Assembly: GCF_030915385.1 (NCBI RefSeq)
Contig: NZ_CP133268.1
Span: 5,120,001 to 5,184,000, forward strand
Direction: 5' to 3'
DNA from: Neobacillus sp. PS3-12
GTDB lineage: Bacteria > Bacillota > Bacilli > Bacillales > Cytobacillaceae
Length of the DNA: 64,000 nt
Position 1 is the stretch's first letter, and each line of letters opens with the position of its first letter. Below the pieces are notes generated by a model. The model had not been told where the DNA came from. It did not search any database and worked only from the letters and a program-made list of their open reading frames with translations. A program made the translations under genes and the position numbers. Shown here one piece after another: positions 52,526 to 60,635 of the stretch.

Positions 52526-52838
52526 TCTTTTCATGTAATGATCTGAAAATTTGGGTATGCATACTTCCTTCAGCGATATGCTTAAGAAAAAAATCACCAA
52601 TGATTTTTAAGTAATTCTCATCATCAAACATTTTTTTATCTTGAAGTTCCATTTCTGCTAATCCTTCATATTTAGACAACAAACCATAGGTATGATCAGC
52701 GCCTGTAATTGGTGACAAAATCTCCACAGTGTGATCGTATTGTTCATTTCTGAATTTTTGAATCTCCTTTAAATTTTCAATTCCTTCTTTAAATTTGTCT
52801 TGTTTGATAACAAAGGTCTGATAAACATAAATAGACAA
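52515..52838 (-). CDS. Hypothetical protein, possibly a ferredoxin-like (NIPSNAP/ABM-type) fold
   Basis: 107 residues, soluble. It begins SIYVYQTFVIKQDKFKEGIENL and contains YEGLAEMELQDKKMFDD, a pattern reminiscent of dimeric alpha/beta-barrel NIPSNAP or ABM proteins, but I cannot confirm a family. TTG 52838 lies seven bases after GGAGG. Monocistronic, convergent with the 52216 gene. Confidence 0.6.
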   Translation of the reverse strand: MSIYVYQTFVIKQDKFKEGIENLKEIQKFRNEQYDHTVEILSPITGADHTYGLLSKYEGLAEMELQDKKMFDDENYLKIIGDFFLKHIAEGSMHTQIFRSLHEKKNS

Positions 52839-53020
52839 AGGAGCACCTCCAACGATTATAAAAACTAAGATTATTATTTGTTATTTTCCTTCATTTATTA
52901 AAAATCTCTAAGCAAAAGAAATTTGAGCTTACCGTAAAAGGCTTAAACTATCTATTATAAAACACATATGATAAATAAAGGGAACTAAAAAAGATGGCTA
53001 CATGATGAGGGGGCTCCCAA

Positions 53021-54205
53021 ATGGATGGAAATAAGTTAAGTTTTGAAACAGAAGTCATTCATGGAAAGTATTTTTCACAGGAACATCAAGCAAGCTTGGT
53101 TCCTCCTTTGTATCAGACATCTACTTTTATTTTTGATACCGCTGAACAAGGTGAAAAACGATTTGCTGGGACAGAAGCCGGATTTATTTATTCCCGCTTA
53201 GGGAATCCAACTGTAAAAATACTAGAGGATAAAATTGCTTCTTTAGAAAATGGGGAAGCAGCTTTAGCATTCTCCTCAGGTATGGCAGCCATTTCTGCTG
53301 CGCTCATAGAACTAACGAAAACAGGTGATCATATTCTTTGTTCACAGGGGATATATGGCTGTACCTTTGATTTATTAAGGTTATTAAACGAAAAGTACAA
53401 GATTGAATACAGTTTTTCACAGATGAATACTAAAGAGGAATTAAAAAATCAAATCCACACTAATACCACATGTATTTATATCGAAACTCCCATTAATCCA
53501 ACAATGATGCTTGTTGATTTAGAAATGGTTGCAAGTGTTGCCAGCGAGATGGGTATTCCTGTTGTAGTTGATAATACCTTTTGTTCCCCTTATTTACAAA
53601 CCCCTGTTTCCTTAGGGTGTGAAGTTGTAATACACAGTGCAACAAAATATATATGTGGACACGGGGATGTAATTGCTGGTTTAGTAGTCGGTAAAAAGGA
53701 TTTTATTAAGAAAATGTCGCAAACAACCCAAAAGGATATTGGTGGAGTCATTTCCCCATTTGATGCATGGCTATTATTAAGAGGTTTAAAAACACTGCCA
53801 ATCCGTATGGACCGACATTGTGAAAATGCAAAGATATTATATGAATTTTTAAAAGACCATCCCAAAATACAAAAAATCTATTATCCAGGAGATGATCGTC
53901 ACCCGGGTTTTCCAATTATGAAAAAACAAATGAAGAAACCTGGAGGAATGATTTCTTTTACGATAAAAGGAACGAAGGAAACAGCTCAAGCCTTTATGAA
54001 TCAATTGAAGCTTATTAAATTAGCAGTTAGTCTTGGAGATCCTGAGACATTAATCCAGCATCCTGCATCAATGACCCATGCTGTGATTCCTATTGAAGAA
54101 CGTATAAAAATGGGAATTGAAGATACTTTATTACGACTTTCTGTTGGTCTTGAAGCATGGGAGGATATTAAAGCAGACTTGGAACAGGCGCTGGATAATA
54201 TCTAA
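53021..54205 (+). CDS. PLP-dependent Cys/Met-metabolism enzyme, methionine gamma-lyase-like
   Basis: 394 residues, cytoplasmic, cystathionine gamma-synthase family. The PLP lysine is K209 in SATKYICGHGD. YSRLGNPT, SSGMAAISAAL and DNTFCSPYLQTP are family blocks. IYGCTF carries C114, which corresponds to the active-site cysteine (C116) of methionine gamma-lyases rather than CGS or CBL. The likely reaction is methionine to methanethiol, ammonia and 2-oxobutyrate, though cystathionine or homocysteine lyase activity is possible. ATG 53021 lies after GAGGGGG. It stands alone, but the window is rich in sulfur genes. Confidence 0.85.
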   Translation: MDGNKLSFETEVIHGKYFSQEHQASLVPPLYQTSTFIFDTAEQGEKRFAGTEAGFIYSRLGNPTVKILEDKIASLENGEAALAFSSGMAAISAALIELTKTGDHILCSQGIYGCTFDLLRLLNEKYKIEYSFSQMNTKEELKNQIHTNTTCIYIETPINPTMMLVDLEMVASVASEMGIPVVVDNTFCSPYLQTPVSLGCEVVIHSATKYICGHGDVIAGLVVGKKDFIKKMSQTTQKDIGGVISPFDAWLLLRGLKTLPIRMDRHCENAKILYEFLKDHPKIQKIYYPGDDRHPGFPIMKKQMKKPGGMISFTIKGTKETAQAFMNQLKLIKLAVSLGDPETLIQHPASMTHAVIPIEERIKMGIEDTLLRLSVGLEAWEDIKADLEQALDNI

Positions 54206-54407
54206 ATTTGGATATTAATCGATTAAATTTAGGTCTAAATACGTTTATGGTCCCTTTGCAAAATGCATGGGGATTTTTTAATAGCTATAATCGCATTTCT
54301 GTGAAAAGGGATATTTTTCTATACTGAGGATATATTAATATTCGAGTTTATTGTTATAACACCATTCAAATTTAACATCAATAAATTTATCCTTCGGAGT
54401 TTTAAAA

Positions 54408-55964
54408 ATGAAAAAATATCGCAGGATTCTTGAAAAAAAACGTTCTTCACTTAATAGTGATCAAACAAATATAGAAATTCAAGCGAATTTAGAAACAAAT
54501 ATTGAAATTTTAAAAGATTTATTCAAAGACTGCTCTGATGTCGTCTTTCGTCCCTTTTTTGCAGGAAAATTAAAAGCATGTATTTTGTTTGTCGATGGCT
54601 TTATTGACACTGCAGCAATCGAAGTAAGTGGAATTAAGCAAATTTTAAATGAAGTTAAAGAAAAAGAAATATCCGCAGAAGTATTAATGGAACAAATCAT
54701 TTCTTTAAGTGCTGTAGAGGAAACATCCAAGCTTGATGAGGTTGTCACAAATGTATTAAAGGGCAATACACTTTTATTAATAGATAAAGCAAAGAAAGCA
54801 CTAATTTTTGATGAAAAAGGAGGGCAAAGAAGAGGAGTTGGAGAACCGGAAACTGAATCTGCAGTAAGAGGGCCGCGAGAAGGTTTTACAGAGATTCTTA
54901 GAGTAAATACAGCTTTAATCCGACATAGAATCCGTTCTAATCGGCTGAAAATTATCTCAAGAGACATTGGTGAGGAAACGAATACAGGACTGGCGATCTT
55001 GTACGTTGAGGGATTAGCTTCCCCTGAATTAGTAGAAGAGGTATTAAACAGAATTGATCGGATTAAAATTGACGGTGTTTTAGACAGTGGCTATATAGAA
55101 GAGTTTATTGAAGACAGTCCTTGGAGTTTGTTTCCGCAAATACAGAATACTGAACGTCCTGACACGGTGGCGGCCAATTTACTGGAAGGCAGAATTGCCA
55201 TCATTGTTGATGGAACCCCATTTGTACTCATTGCGCCGGCTACATTTTGGCAATTTATGCAGGCGAGCTCAGATTATTACAATCGATTCCATATTTCTAT
55301 TTTTTTAAGATTACTGCGCATCATATTGATGTTTTTTGCTCTTGAGTTACCTAGTATTTATGTAGCCATTACTACCTATCACCAAGAAATGATACCGACA
55401 ACCCTTTTGTTCAGTATTGCTGCCAGCAGAGAAGCGATCCCATTCCCTGGGTTTGTCGAAGCACTGATTATGGAAATATCTTTTGAAGCGTTAAGGGAAG
55501 CGGGAGTTAGACTTCCTCAGATTGTCGGACAGGCTGTAAGTATTCTTGGTGCCCTTGTTATTGGGCAGGCTGCAGTTGAGGCAGGGATCGTTTCAGCACC
55601 CATGGTCATTGTTGTCTCGATTACGGGAATCGCATCATTTACAATGCCAAGGTACAATATGGCTATTTCCATACGTCTCCTTCGCTTTCCGTTGATGGTT
55701 TTAGCAGGGATGTTTGGTTTATTTGGAATTGTATTAGGAACCTTGGTGATCCTTACACACCTATGTAAAATGCGTTCATTTGGCATCCCGTATTTCTGGC
55801 CTTTAGCTCCAATGAATCCACAATCGTTAAAGGATATATTCATTCGTGTACCTTGGTGGGCAATGGATCAGAGACCTGATCAAACAGTTAAAGAAGATAC
55901 GGCGAGACAAACGGATCATTTAAAACCAAGCCCAAAACTAGGAGAAGAAGGGAGTCCTACATGA
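54408..55964 (+). CDS. Spore germination receptor A subunit (second operon)
   Basis: 518 residues, paralogue of the 1656-3257 gene. It has the same layout: a soluble N-terminal half with RGPREGFTE and NTALIRHRIR near residues 155-180, NTERPDTVAANLLEG near 250, then a membrane domain with ITTYHQEMIPTTLL and EALIMEISFEALREAGVRLP. ATG 54408 follows CGGAG at eight bases. Its stop overlaps the C-subunit start (ATGA), showing tight coupling. I found no confident sigma-G promoter in 54206-54407. Confidence 0.95.
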   Translation: MKKYRRILEKKRSSLNSDQTNIEIQANLETNIEILKDLFKDCSDVVFRPFFAGKLKACILFVDGFIDTAAIEVSGIKQILNEVKEKEISAEVLMEQIISLSAVEETSKLDEVVTNVLKGNTLLLIDKAKKALIFDEKGGQRRGVGEPETESAVRGPREGFTEILRVNTALIRHRIRSNRLKIISRDIGEETNTGLAILYVEGLASPELVEEVLNRIDRIKIDGVLDSGYIEEFIEDSPWSLFPQIQNTERPDTVAANLLEGRIAIIVDGTPFVLIAPATFWQFMQASSDYYNRFHISIFLRLLRIILMFFALELPSIYVAITTYHQEMIPTTLLFSIAASREAIPFPGFVEALIMEISFEALREAGVRLPQIVGQAVSILGALVIGQAAVEAGIVSAPMVIVVSITGIASFTMPRYNMAISIRLLRFPLMVLAGMFGLFGIVLGTLVILTHLCKMRSFGIPYFWPLAPMNPQSLKDIFIRVPWWAMDQRPDQTVKEDTARQTDHLKPSPKLGEEGSPT

Positions 55965-57115
55965 AAAAGCCTGCACTTCTTTTCGTTCTGATCTGCATGC
56001 CAGTATTTTTAACGGGATGTTGGGATCGGACAGAAATTAACGATTTAGCCATTGTAGTCGCAACGGCAGAAGATAAGGCTGGTAAGCAGGATTATCGTGT
56101 TACGATTCAAGCTCCCTTACCAAGTTCAATGGGAGGTTCAGGATCAAGTGGCGGAGGCGGGGGGACCAGTGGTGAAGGACCATTCTTGGTTGCTCAGGGA
56201 ACAGGGAAAAACCTTAGACAGGGTGTTGATGATATTCAAAACAGACTATCTAGAAAGCTATATTTTCCACACCGTCGTGTTTTGATTCTTGGCGAAGATT
56301 TGGCAAAACGGGGTATCAATGAGTCCTTAAATGCTATTTTGGTTGAGCCGCAATCAAGGTTATCAACATTTCTTTTAATATCTAAAGGTGATTCACTTAA
56401 CACGTTAAAGGCACAGCCCAGGATGGAACAATTTTCAGGAGAGGCCATTCGCGAAATGGCAAAAGCAAGGATTGAAATGACTGTAAGGGATGTGATTCTT
56501 GATTTGGAACGGCCTGGAAAAGAAGCAGTTATCCCAATGGTTGAAACCTCTTCCTTATTATCAAATGAAAAAAGTAAAACAGAAATTGCTATGAAAAGCT
56601 TTGCGGTTTTAAAAGGGGAAAAACTTTCTTTTATTACGAATGATGCTGAAACACTGGGAGTATTATGGCTGCGTGAAAAAATGGCAGGAAAAATCTTAAC
56701 ATTTCCTGTTATTGGTATTGATGAAGCAACCGTTCAAATTATAGATAATAATATCAAGCAAAAATTTGCGGTTGTTAATAAAAAACCAACATTTGCACTC
56801 TCCGTAAGGGCAACGGGAACTTTGGTTAATAACGAGGGGAACTATCGTTTAGAGGATCCAAAAACGTACCACATGGTGGTAGGAAAAATGAAAAAAGAAA
56901 TCATTAAAGAAATCCAAAGCACTATTAATCATGCCCACTCTCAAGGAGTAGATCTATTTGGCTTTGGTTGGTATCTTTATCGAACCCATTATCAGAAATG
57001 GAATACTGATTGGAAAAATGGGTGGGAATATACATTAAAAGACTTGAAAGTAAGTGTAAGTGTGGATGCAGATATACAAAGGACGACAACATCTGGGAAT
57101 GTAGAAAAGGAATGA
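55961..57115 (+). CDS. Spore germination receptor C subunit lipoprotein (second operon)
   Basis: 384 residues. A proper lipoprotein signal is present: MKKPALLFVLICMPVFLTGC followed by WDRTEINDLAIV, the Ger(x)C start. Residues about 46-62 form a Gly/Ser-rich loop (SMGGSGSSGGGGGTSG), lengthened compared with the first operon's SQGGQSAASSSN. The Ger(x)C C-terminal domain follows. It starts with ATG 55961 inside the stop of the A subunit, and a D-type gene follows after four bases. Confidence 0.95.
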   Translation: MKKPALLFVLICMPVFLTGCWDRTEINDLAIVVATAEDKAGKQDYRVTIQAPLPSSMGGSGSSGGGGGTSGEGPFLVAQGTGKNLRQGVDDIQNRLSRKLYFPHRRVLILGEDLAKRGINESLNAILVEPQSRLSTFLLISKGDSLNTLKAQPRMEQFSGEAIREMAKARIEMTVRDVILDLERPGKEAVIPMVETSSLLSNEKSKTEIAMKSFAVLKGEKLSFITNDAETLGVLWLREKMAGKILTFPVIGIDEATVQIIDNNIKQKFAVVNKKPTFALSVRATGTLVNNEGNYRLEDPKTYHMVVGKMKKEIIKEIQSTINHAHSQGVDLFGFGWYLYRTHYQKWNTDWKNGWEYTLKDLKVSVSVDADIQRTTTSGNVEKE

Positions 57116-57119
57116 AACT

Positions 57120-57344
57120 ATGGATATTGGAATTATTGTAGTATGGATCAGTTTGCTTGGTTATATGGTTGTGGTTTATAAAGGGAAAAACGTAGAAAAA
57201 AAGGAGAGAAAATGGGTTTATTTATTAGTTATCACAGCTATTGGCTTTTCCATTCTGATCATGCTTAATATTTCATTAAATAATGTTATTTGGTTTTTAA
57301 ACAATACATTTGGGGGAATATCAAGAATGGTTGTGAACATATGA
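57120..57344 (+). CDS. Small two-helix membrane protein, germinant receptor D-subunit type (second operon)
   Basis: 74 residues with two membrane helices (about residues 3-20 and 33-52) joined by a basic loop KGKNVEKKERK. It lies between C and B, like the 151-372 gene, and its stop overlaps the B-subunit start by four bases (ATGA). ATG 57120 lies four bases after the C-subunit stop. Assignment as a D subunit rests on size, topology and position. Confidence 0.72.
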   Translation: MDIGIIVVWISLLGYMVVVYKGKNVEKKERKWVYLLVITAIGFSILIMLNISLNNVIWFLNNTFGGISRMVVNI

Positions 57345-58432
57345 GCCAAAAAGTATCCAATCTTCAACTAATGTTTTTAGTAGCAAATTTCATATTTTCC
57401 TCCAGTGTCATTAGTTTGCCTCAGATCATTGTTGAGATTTCGGGTCAAAATGGATGGCTTGTCCCAATTATTCTTTTGCCAATGTTTATGCTGATTATTT
57501 TCCTGGTCTTTGGAAGTAAGAAAAAATCCGATTCCTTAAAAAAGCTGTTTATCATCGGGGAAAAAAACTCTTATTGGGAAAAAGCGTTTATTGTTGTCTT
57601 CCTCCTCTTGGCAGTGTTAACCTTTGTTCGAGATTTAAGAGGATTAATTGATTTTGTCGCTTCTGTTCTTCTGCCAAATACCCCGATTGATGTACTAATG
57701 GTTCTCTCTATTTTAGTAATCTCTTACATTGCAATGTCAGGGATTGAGGTCATCTCAAGAATTAATATGATTTACTTTGTTCTCTTGACATTCATTGTTC
57801 TTATTATGCCGTTCTTTTTATTGAACGAATGGGAATTACAAAATTTACAGCCGCTTCCAAGCCTTCGAACAGTTAAGTCAATCGTCCATACCCTTTACTT
57901 TTCGTTTTCCTGGCTGGCGGAAATGTTCTTATTTTTAATCATTATTGCCAATGTAAATCCAGTACGGCAGGCAAGAAAAGCAGCATTTGCAGGCGCTGGT
58001 CTTGGACTCCTTCTTTTTTTTATTATCTTATTTCTCCAACTTTCGGTGCTGGGAACAAAAATTGTAAGAGAAGCTACGTACCCAACTTATATTTTAATTC
58101 AACAAATTAATTTGACAGATTTTCTTGACAGAATTGATTTGGTTATTGTCGTTATATGGATGCCGACACTCATTGCCAAGCTATCCTACCTCCTTTTTGC
58201 AGTTAATCATTGCTTAAGTCTTTTTTACAAATCAAGCACAAACAAGTTTTTATTCCCTATCTCTATTATCTTAGGACTCTTATCGGTTTTATTATTTAAA
58301 AACACAATGAATTTTCTCCATTATTCTTTTTATACTTGGGCTTCCTTGGGCTTAATTTTAGAGATTATTGTTATTTTTCTTTTCCTTCTTCTAAAAAGGA
58401 AAAAAATAAAAATTCTTGAAGGGACAGGCTAA
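57341..58432 (+). CDS. Spore germination receptor B subunit permease (second operon)
   Basis: 363 residues, about ten membrane helices, amino acid permease-like. It begins MSQKVSNLQLMFLVANFIFSS (cut here) and has ISGQNGWLVPIILLP, the usual GerB region after helix 1. ATG 57341 overlaps the preceding stop; an upstream in-frame start at 57290 would run inside the D gene and lacks support. It is the last gene of the operon and is followed by the repeat pair rather than an obvious terminator. Confidence 0.93.
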   Translation: MSQKVSNLQLMFLVANFIFSSSVISLPQIIVEISGQNGWLVPIILLPMFMLIIFLVFGSKKKSDSLKKLFIIGEKNSYWEKAFIVVFLLLAVLTFVRDLRGLIDFVASVLLPNTPIDVLMVLSILVISYIAMSGIEVISRINMIYFVLLTFIVLIMPFFLLNEWELQNLQPLPSLRTVKSIVHTLYFSFSWLAEMFLFLIIIANVNPVRQARKAAFAGAGLGLLLFFIILFLQLSVLGTKIVREATYPTYILIQQINLTDFLDRIDLVIVVIWMPTLIAKLSYLLFAVNHCLSLFYKSSTNKFLFPISIILGLLSVLLFKNTMNFLHYSFYTWASLGLILEIIVIFLFLLLKRKKIKILEGTG

Positions 58433-58471
58433 GCTTTATAATGTTATTAGTATAAGGCTTCTAACTTGTCT

Positions 58472-58602
58472 GTTGATTGGCGCTCCAGGCACTTCGCTTT
58501 CCGCGGGCGTGCCGGGGAGCCTCCTCGGCGCGAAAAGCGCCTGTGGGGTCTCCCCAGCCCCGTACTCCCGCAGGAGTCTTCGTGCCTTCCGCGCCAATCA
58601 AC
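58472..58602 (+). repeat. GC-rich palindromic intergenic repeat, copy A
   Basis: 131 bp bounded by GTTGATTGG and CCAATCAAC. It is far more GC-rich than the surroundings and imperfectly self-complementary, with internal GCCTCCTCGGCGC, CGCCTGTGGGGTCTC and CTCCCGCAGGAGTC blocks. Copy B (58804) is the same element in the opposite orientation. This matches a dispersed element that I recall as common between genes in Bacillaceae. Confidence 0.88.
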
Positions 58603-58803
58603 GAGTGTTTTCAATAAAGTCCTACAGCTCAACTTATAAATAAAAAAATGGTGAAACCTATCTAACGAGCACAATTTGTAAAGGGCTATCGGACCGAAAT
58701 ATATTCTAAAAAAGTAGCCAGCCAAAACATAAAGAAGATTTCAACACTTTTAGCAAGGTTGGAAAAAAGGTGTGTGCATTACAATCGGTTAATTTGTATC
58801 CCT

Positions 58804-58932
58804 GTTGATTGGAGCGGAGGGCACTCGACTCCTGCGGGATCTAGAGGTCACTTGAGACCCCACAGGCGCCAGAGCGCCGAGGAGGCTCAAGGACCTCCCC
58901 GCGGAAAGCGAGTGCCCGGAGAGGAAATCAAC
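58804..58932 (-). repeat. GC-rich palindromic intergenic repeat, copy B (inverted)
   Basis: 129 bp from GTTGATTGG to AAATCAAC. Its reverse complement shares GGCACTCGCTTTCCGCGGG-type, GAGCCTCCTCGGCGC and CCCGCAGGAGTC blocks with copy A. The two copies are about 200 bp apart and could fold into one very large cruciform or RNA hairpin. The short frames that cross them are not genes. Confidence 0.88.
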
Positions 58933-58957
58933 AGGCACCATTTGCAGGGACTATCAA

Positions 58958-58989
58958 ATAAAAAATTGCCGAGAAAATACTCTTTCTCG
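58958..58989 (-). terminator. Terminator of the yqhV-like gene
   Basis: On the complement CGAGAAA / TTTCTCG, 7 bp with a 6-base loop, is followed by GCAATTTTTTATTTG. Confidence 0.75.
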
Positions 58990-58997
58990 ACAATCTG

Positions 58998-59026
58998 AGC
59001 CAATCTAAGTGATTGGCTATTTTTTA
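58998..59026 (+). terminator. Plus-strand terminator downstream of the ger operon and repeats
   Basis: AGCCAATC / GATTGGCT, a perfect 8-bp stem with a 5-base loop, then ATTTTTTA. Confidence 0.82.
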
Positions 59027-59299
59027 CTTAGAAAGTACCGCATATAGGATTAAACCGATCCCACAAAATACAAGGAAAATTTTCATATAGGAGATTTCTC
59101 CAGCGATACCGCTTAATCCGATAGATGTGGTTAATATTAGGATAATCGGACCTACAAGTACGAGTGAACTATTTACAAGAAGTGCTTTTTCAATACTATT
59201 TAATTTTAGCATAAGAAGGGCTGCACTTATCTCAATACTTCCCGATAAGATCCTTAATAAGCCCATGGCTAAGACAACTTTTTCAATATTACTAAACAA
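59024..59299 (-). CDS. YqhV-like small membrane protein (DUF2619)
   Basis: 91 residues with three predicted helices. GLLRILSGSIEISAALLMLKL and EKALLVNSSLVLVGPIIL (both cut) match B. subtilis YqhV, a small membrane protein encoded near the spoIIIA region in that species. The function is not known. TTG 59299 follows GGGGTG. Monocistronic and convergent with the ger operon. Confidence 0.8.
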   Translation of the reverse strand: MFSNIEKVVLAMGLLRILSGSIEISAALLMLKLNSIEKALLVNSSLVLVGPIILILTTSIGLSGIAGEISYMKIFLVFCGIGLILYAVLSK

Positions 59300-59384
59300 T
59301 GGATCACCCCAGCCGTAATCATTCTTTGTAAAACTATATGCTGTTGATAAGTCAAAAAGGACAAGTTTTCACAATTTCATAAAA

Positions 59385-59414
59385 TGAAAAAAAGGCCGAT
59401 TATAAAAAACGGCC
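59385..59414 (-). terminator. Terminator of the TauE/SafE gene
   Basis: On the complement GGCCG / CGGCC with an 11-base loop is followed by seven T residues. Confidence 0.85.
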
Positions 59415-59419
59415 AACAA

Positions 59420-60184
59420 CTAAAGAAGTTTAATCCCACTGATTAGCAGCATTATTGCCAAAAGGGCACGGAGGGGCTTTGTTGGGAGCTTGGAGGATAA
59501 AGTACTGCCTAAAACAACACCTGGTATAGAGCCGAGCAATAGGTTCAACACCAGCATATAATTAACATTACCAATTTCGGCATGTATAATCCCCGCAGAA
59601 GTAACCAATAAAAAAGCATGTGCAATGTCTGTTCCAACCAGTTCAGATGGAGTCATTTTATATAAATACAGCATCGCAAGAGCAAAGAGTGATCCAGAAC
59701 CAATCGAGGTCAATCCGACGATAAAGCCGACAACCGCTCCGATCGCAATCGTTAAACCACGTTTTTCATATAAGGGCTTCATTTGAATTCGATTCCATTC
59801 AAATTTATTCCTGAGGAAAGTCTTTGCAAGGGTAGCTAATGCAACTAAGATTAAGACATAGCCCAATGCGTGTTTGATTATCAGTTCTTGGTTATGGAAA
59901 AAAGAATCGAATAGATGGAGAACTCCAACCGCGAGAACTGCGCTTGGTATGCTGCCTATGGCCAGGTACTTCACTAACTTTACATTAATTGTCTTTTGCC
60001 GCCAATGCTGCAGCGAACCAAAAAATTTTGTAACCGAATTATACGCAAGATCTGTCCCGACGGCGATTGAGGGATGAATCCCTAATAATATAAGAACAGG
60101 CGTTAACAGGGCTGCGCCTCCAACACCTGTTAGTCCGACTAAAGAACCAACCAGAAATCCCATTATGATGATCCCAAAACTCAT
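59420..60184 (-). CDS. TauE/SafE-family membrane transporter (sulfite/organosulfonate exporter type)
   Basis: 254 residues, about eight helices. GFLVGSLVGLTGVGGAALLTP at the N-terminus and GFIVGLTSIGSGSLFALAML in the second half are the two family repeats (each cut). Members move sulfite, sulfoacetate or related anions. Neighbouring phosphosulfolactate synthase and cysH genes suggest a sulfonate or sulfite substrate, like YitE in the B. subtilis yit genes. GTG 60193 is in frame, but ATG 60184 lies eight bases after GGGAGTG. Confidence 0.87.
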   Translation of the reverse strand: MSFGIIIMGFLVGSLVGLTGVGGAALLTPVLILLGIHPSIAVGTDLAYNSVTKFFGSLQHWRQKTINVKLVKYLAIGSIPSAVLAVGVLHLFDSFFHNQELIIKHALGYVLILVALATLAKTFLRNKFEWNRIQMKPLYEKRGLTIAIGAVVGFIVGLTSIGSGSLFALAMLYLYKMTPSELVGTDIAHAFLLVTSAGIIHAEIGNVNYMLVLNLLLGSIPGVVLGSTLSSKLPTKPLRALLAIMLLISGIKLL

Positions 60185-60282
60185 TAGGTGCACACTCCCG
60201 ACTTACCTTTATCTATCTAAAAACCTATATGTCAATTTATGTTGAAGACAAATGCCTTGTTACATGAAATTTTATATAAATG

Positions 60283-60312
60283 AAAACCCAGCCATAAATC
60301 GGCTGGGTTTTT
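60283..60312. terminator. Terminator downstream of the 60319 gene
   Basis: AAAACCCAGCC / GGCTGGGTTTT, 11 bp with a 7-base loop and T runs on both strands. Confidence 0.9.
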
Positions 60313-60318
60313 AAGTGT

Positions 60319-60600
60319 TTATTTTTGCTCTTTGTCATTTAATTCTATTTTTTTACATCCAACATACAAACAAGAGAAAATATCTAAGCCAGGCTTTGCT
60401 TTTGCTAATCCCTTCAAGTAAGGGGTGACTAAATCGCGGAAATCGGCACCAACGTCTTCTTCTTCTAAGATTCCATATACATAAAGTTTTTTTTCTGCGA
60501 ATAAAAAAGCAATATTCCCGACACCTTTGTTCGTTGAATCGACCACATTTAACACTTGATACTCGGGTGTTATAACCTCAGGTGAAAAATAGATCTGCAA
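60319..60600 (-). CDS. Hypothetical protein
   Basis: 93 residues, soluble, no signal. It begins QIYFSPEVITPEYQVLNVVD and ends with a cysteine pair (SCLYVGCKK) in a charged tail. The frame can start at ATG 60609, but TTG 60600, nine bases after AAAGGAG, is better placed. I do not recognise a family. It lies 26 bases after the MFS gene's stop on the same strand, so the two are probably co-transcribed. Confidence 0.6.
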   Translation of the reverse strand: MQIYFSPEVITPEYQVLNVVDSTNKGVGNIAFLFAEKKLYVYGILEEEDVGADFRDLVTPYLKGLAKAKPGLDIFSCLYVGCKKIELNDKEQK

Positions 60601-60635
60601 TAATGTCATCTCCTTTAAAATTCTAACGTCAACTA

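Noticed and set aside
58416..58998. Frames of 60-92 codons crossing the GC-rich repeats on both strands
   Set aside because: They arise from repeat sequence with biased composition, lack ribosome sites and have no family features.
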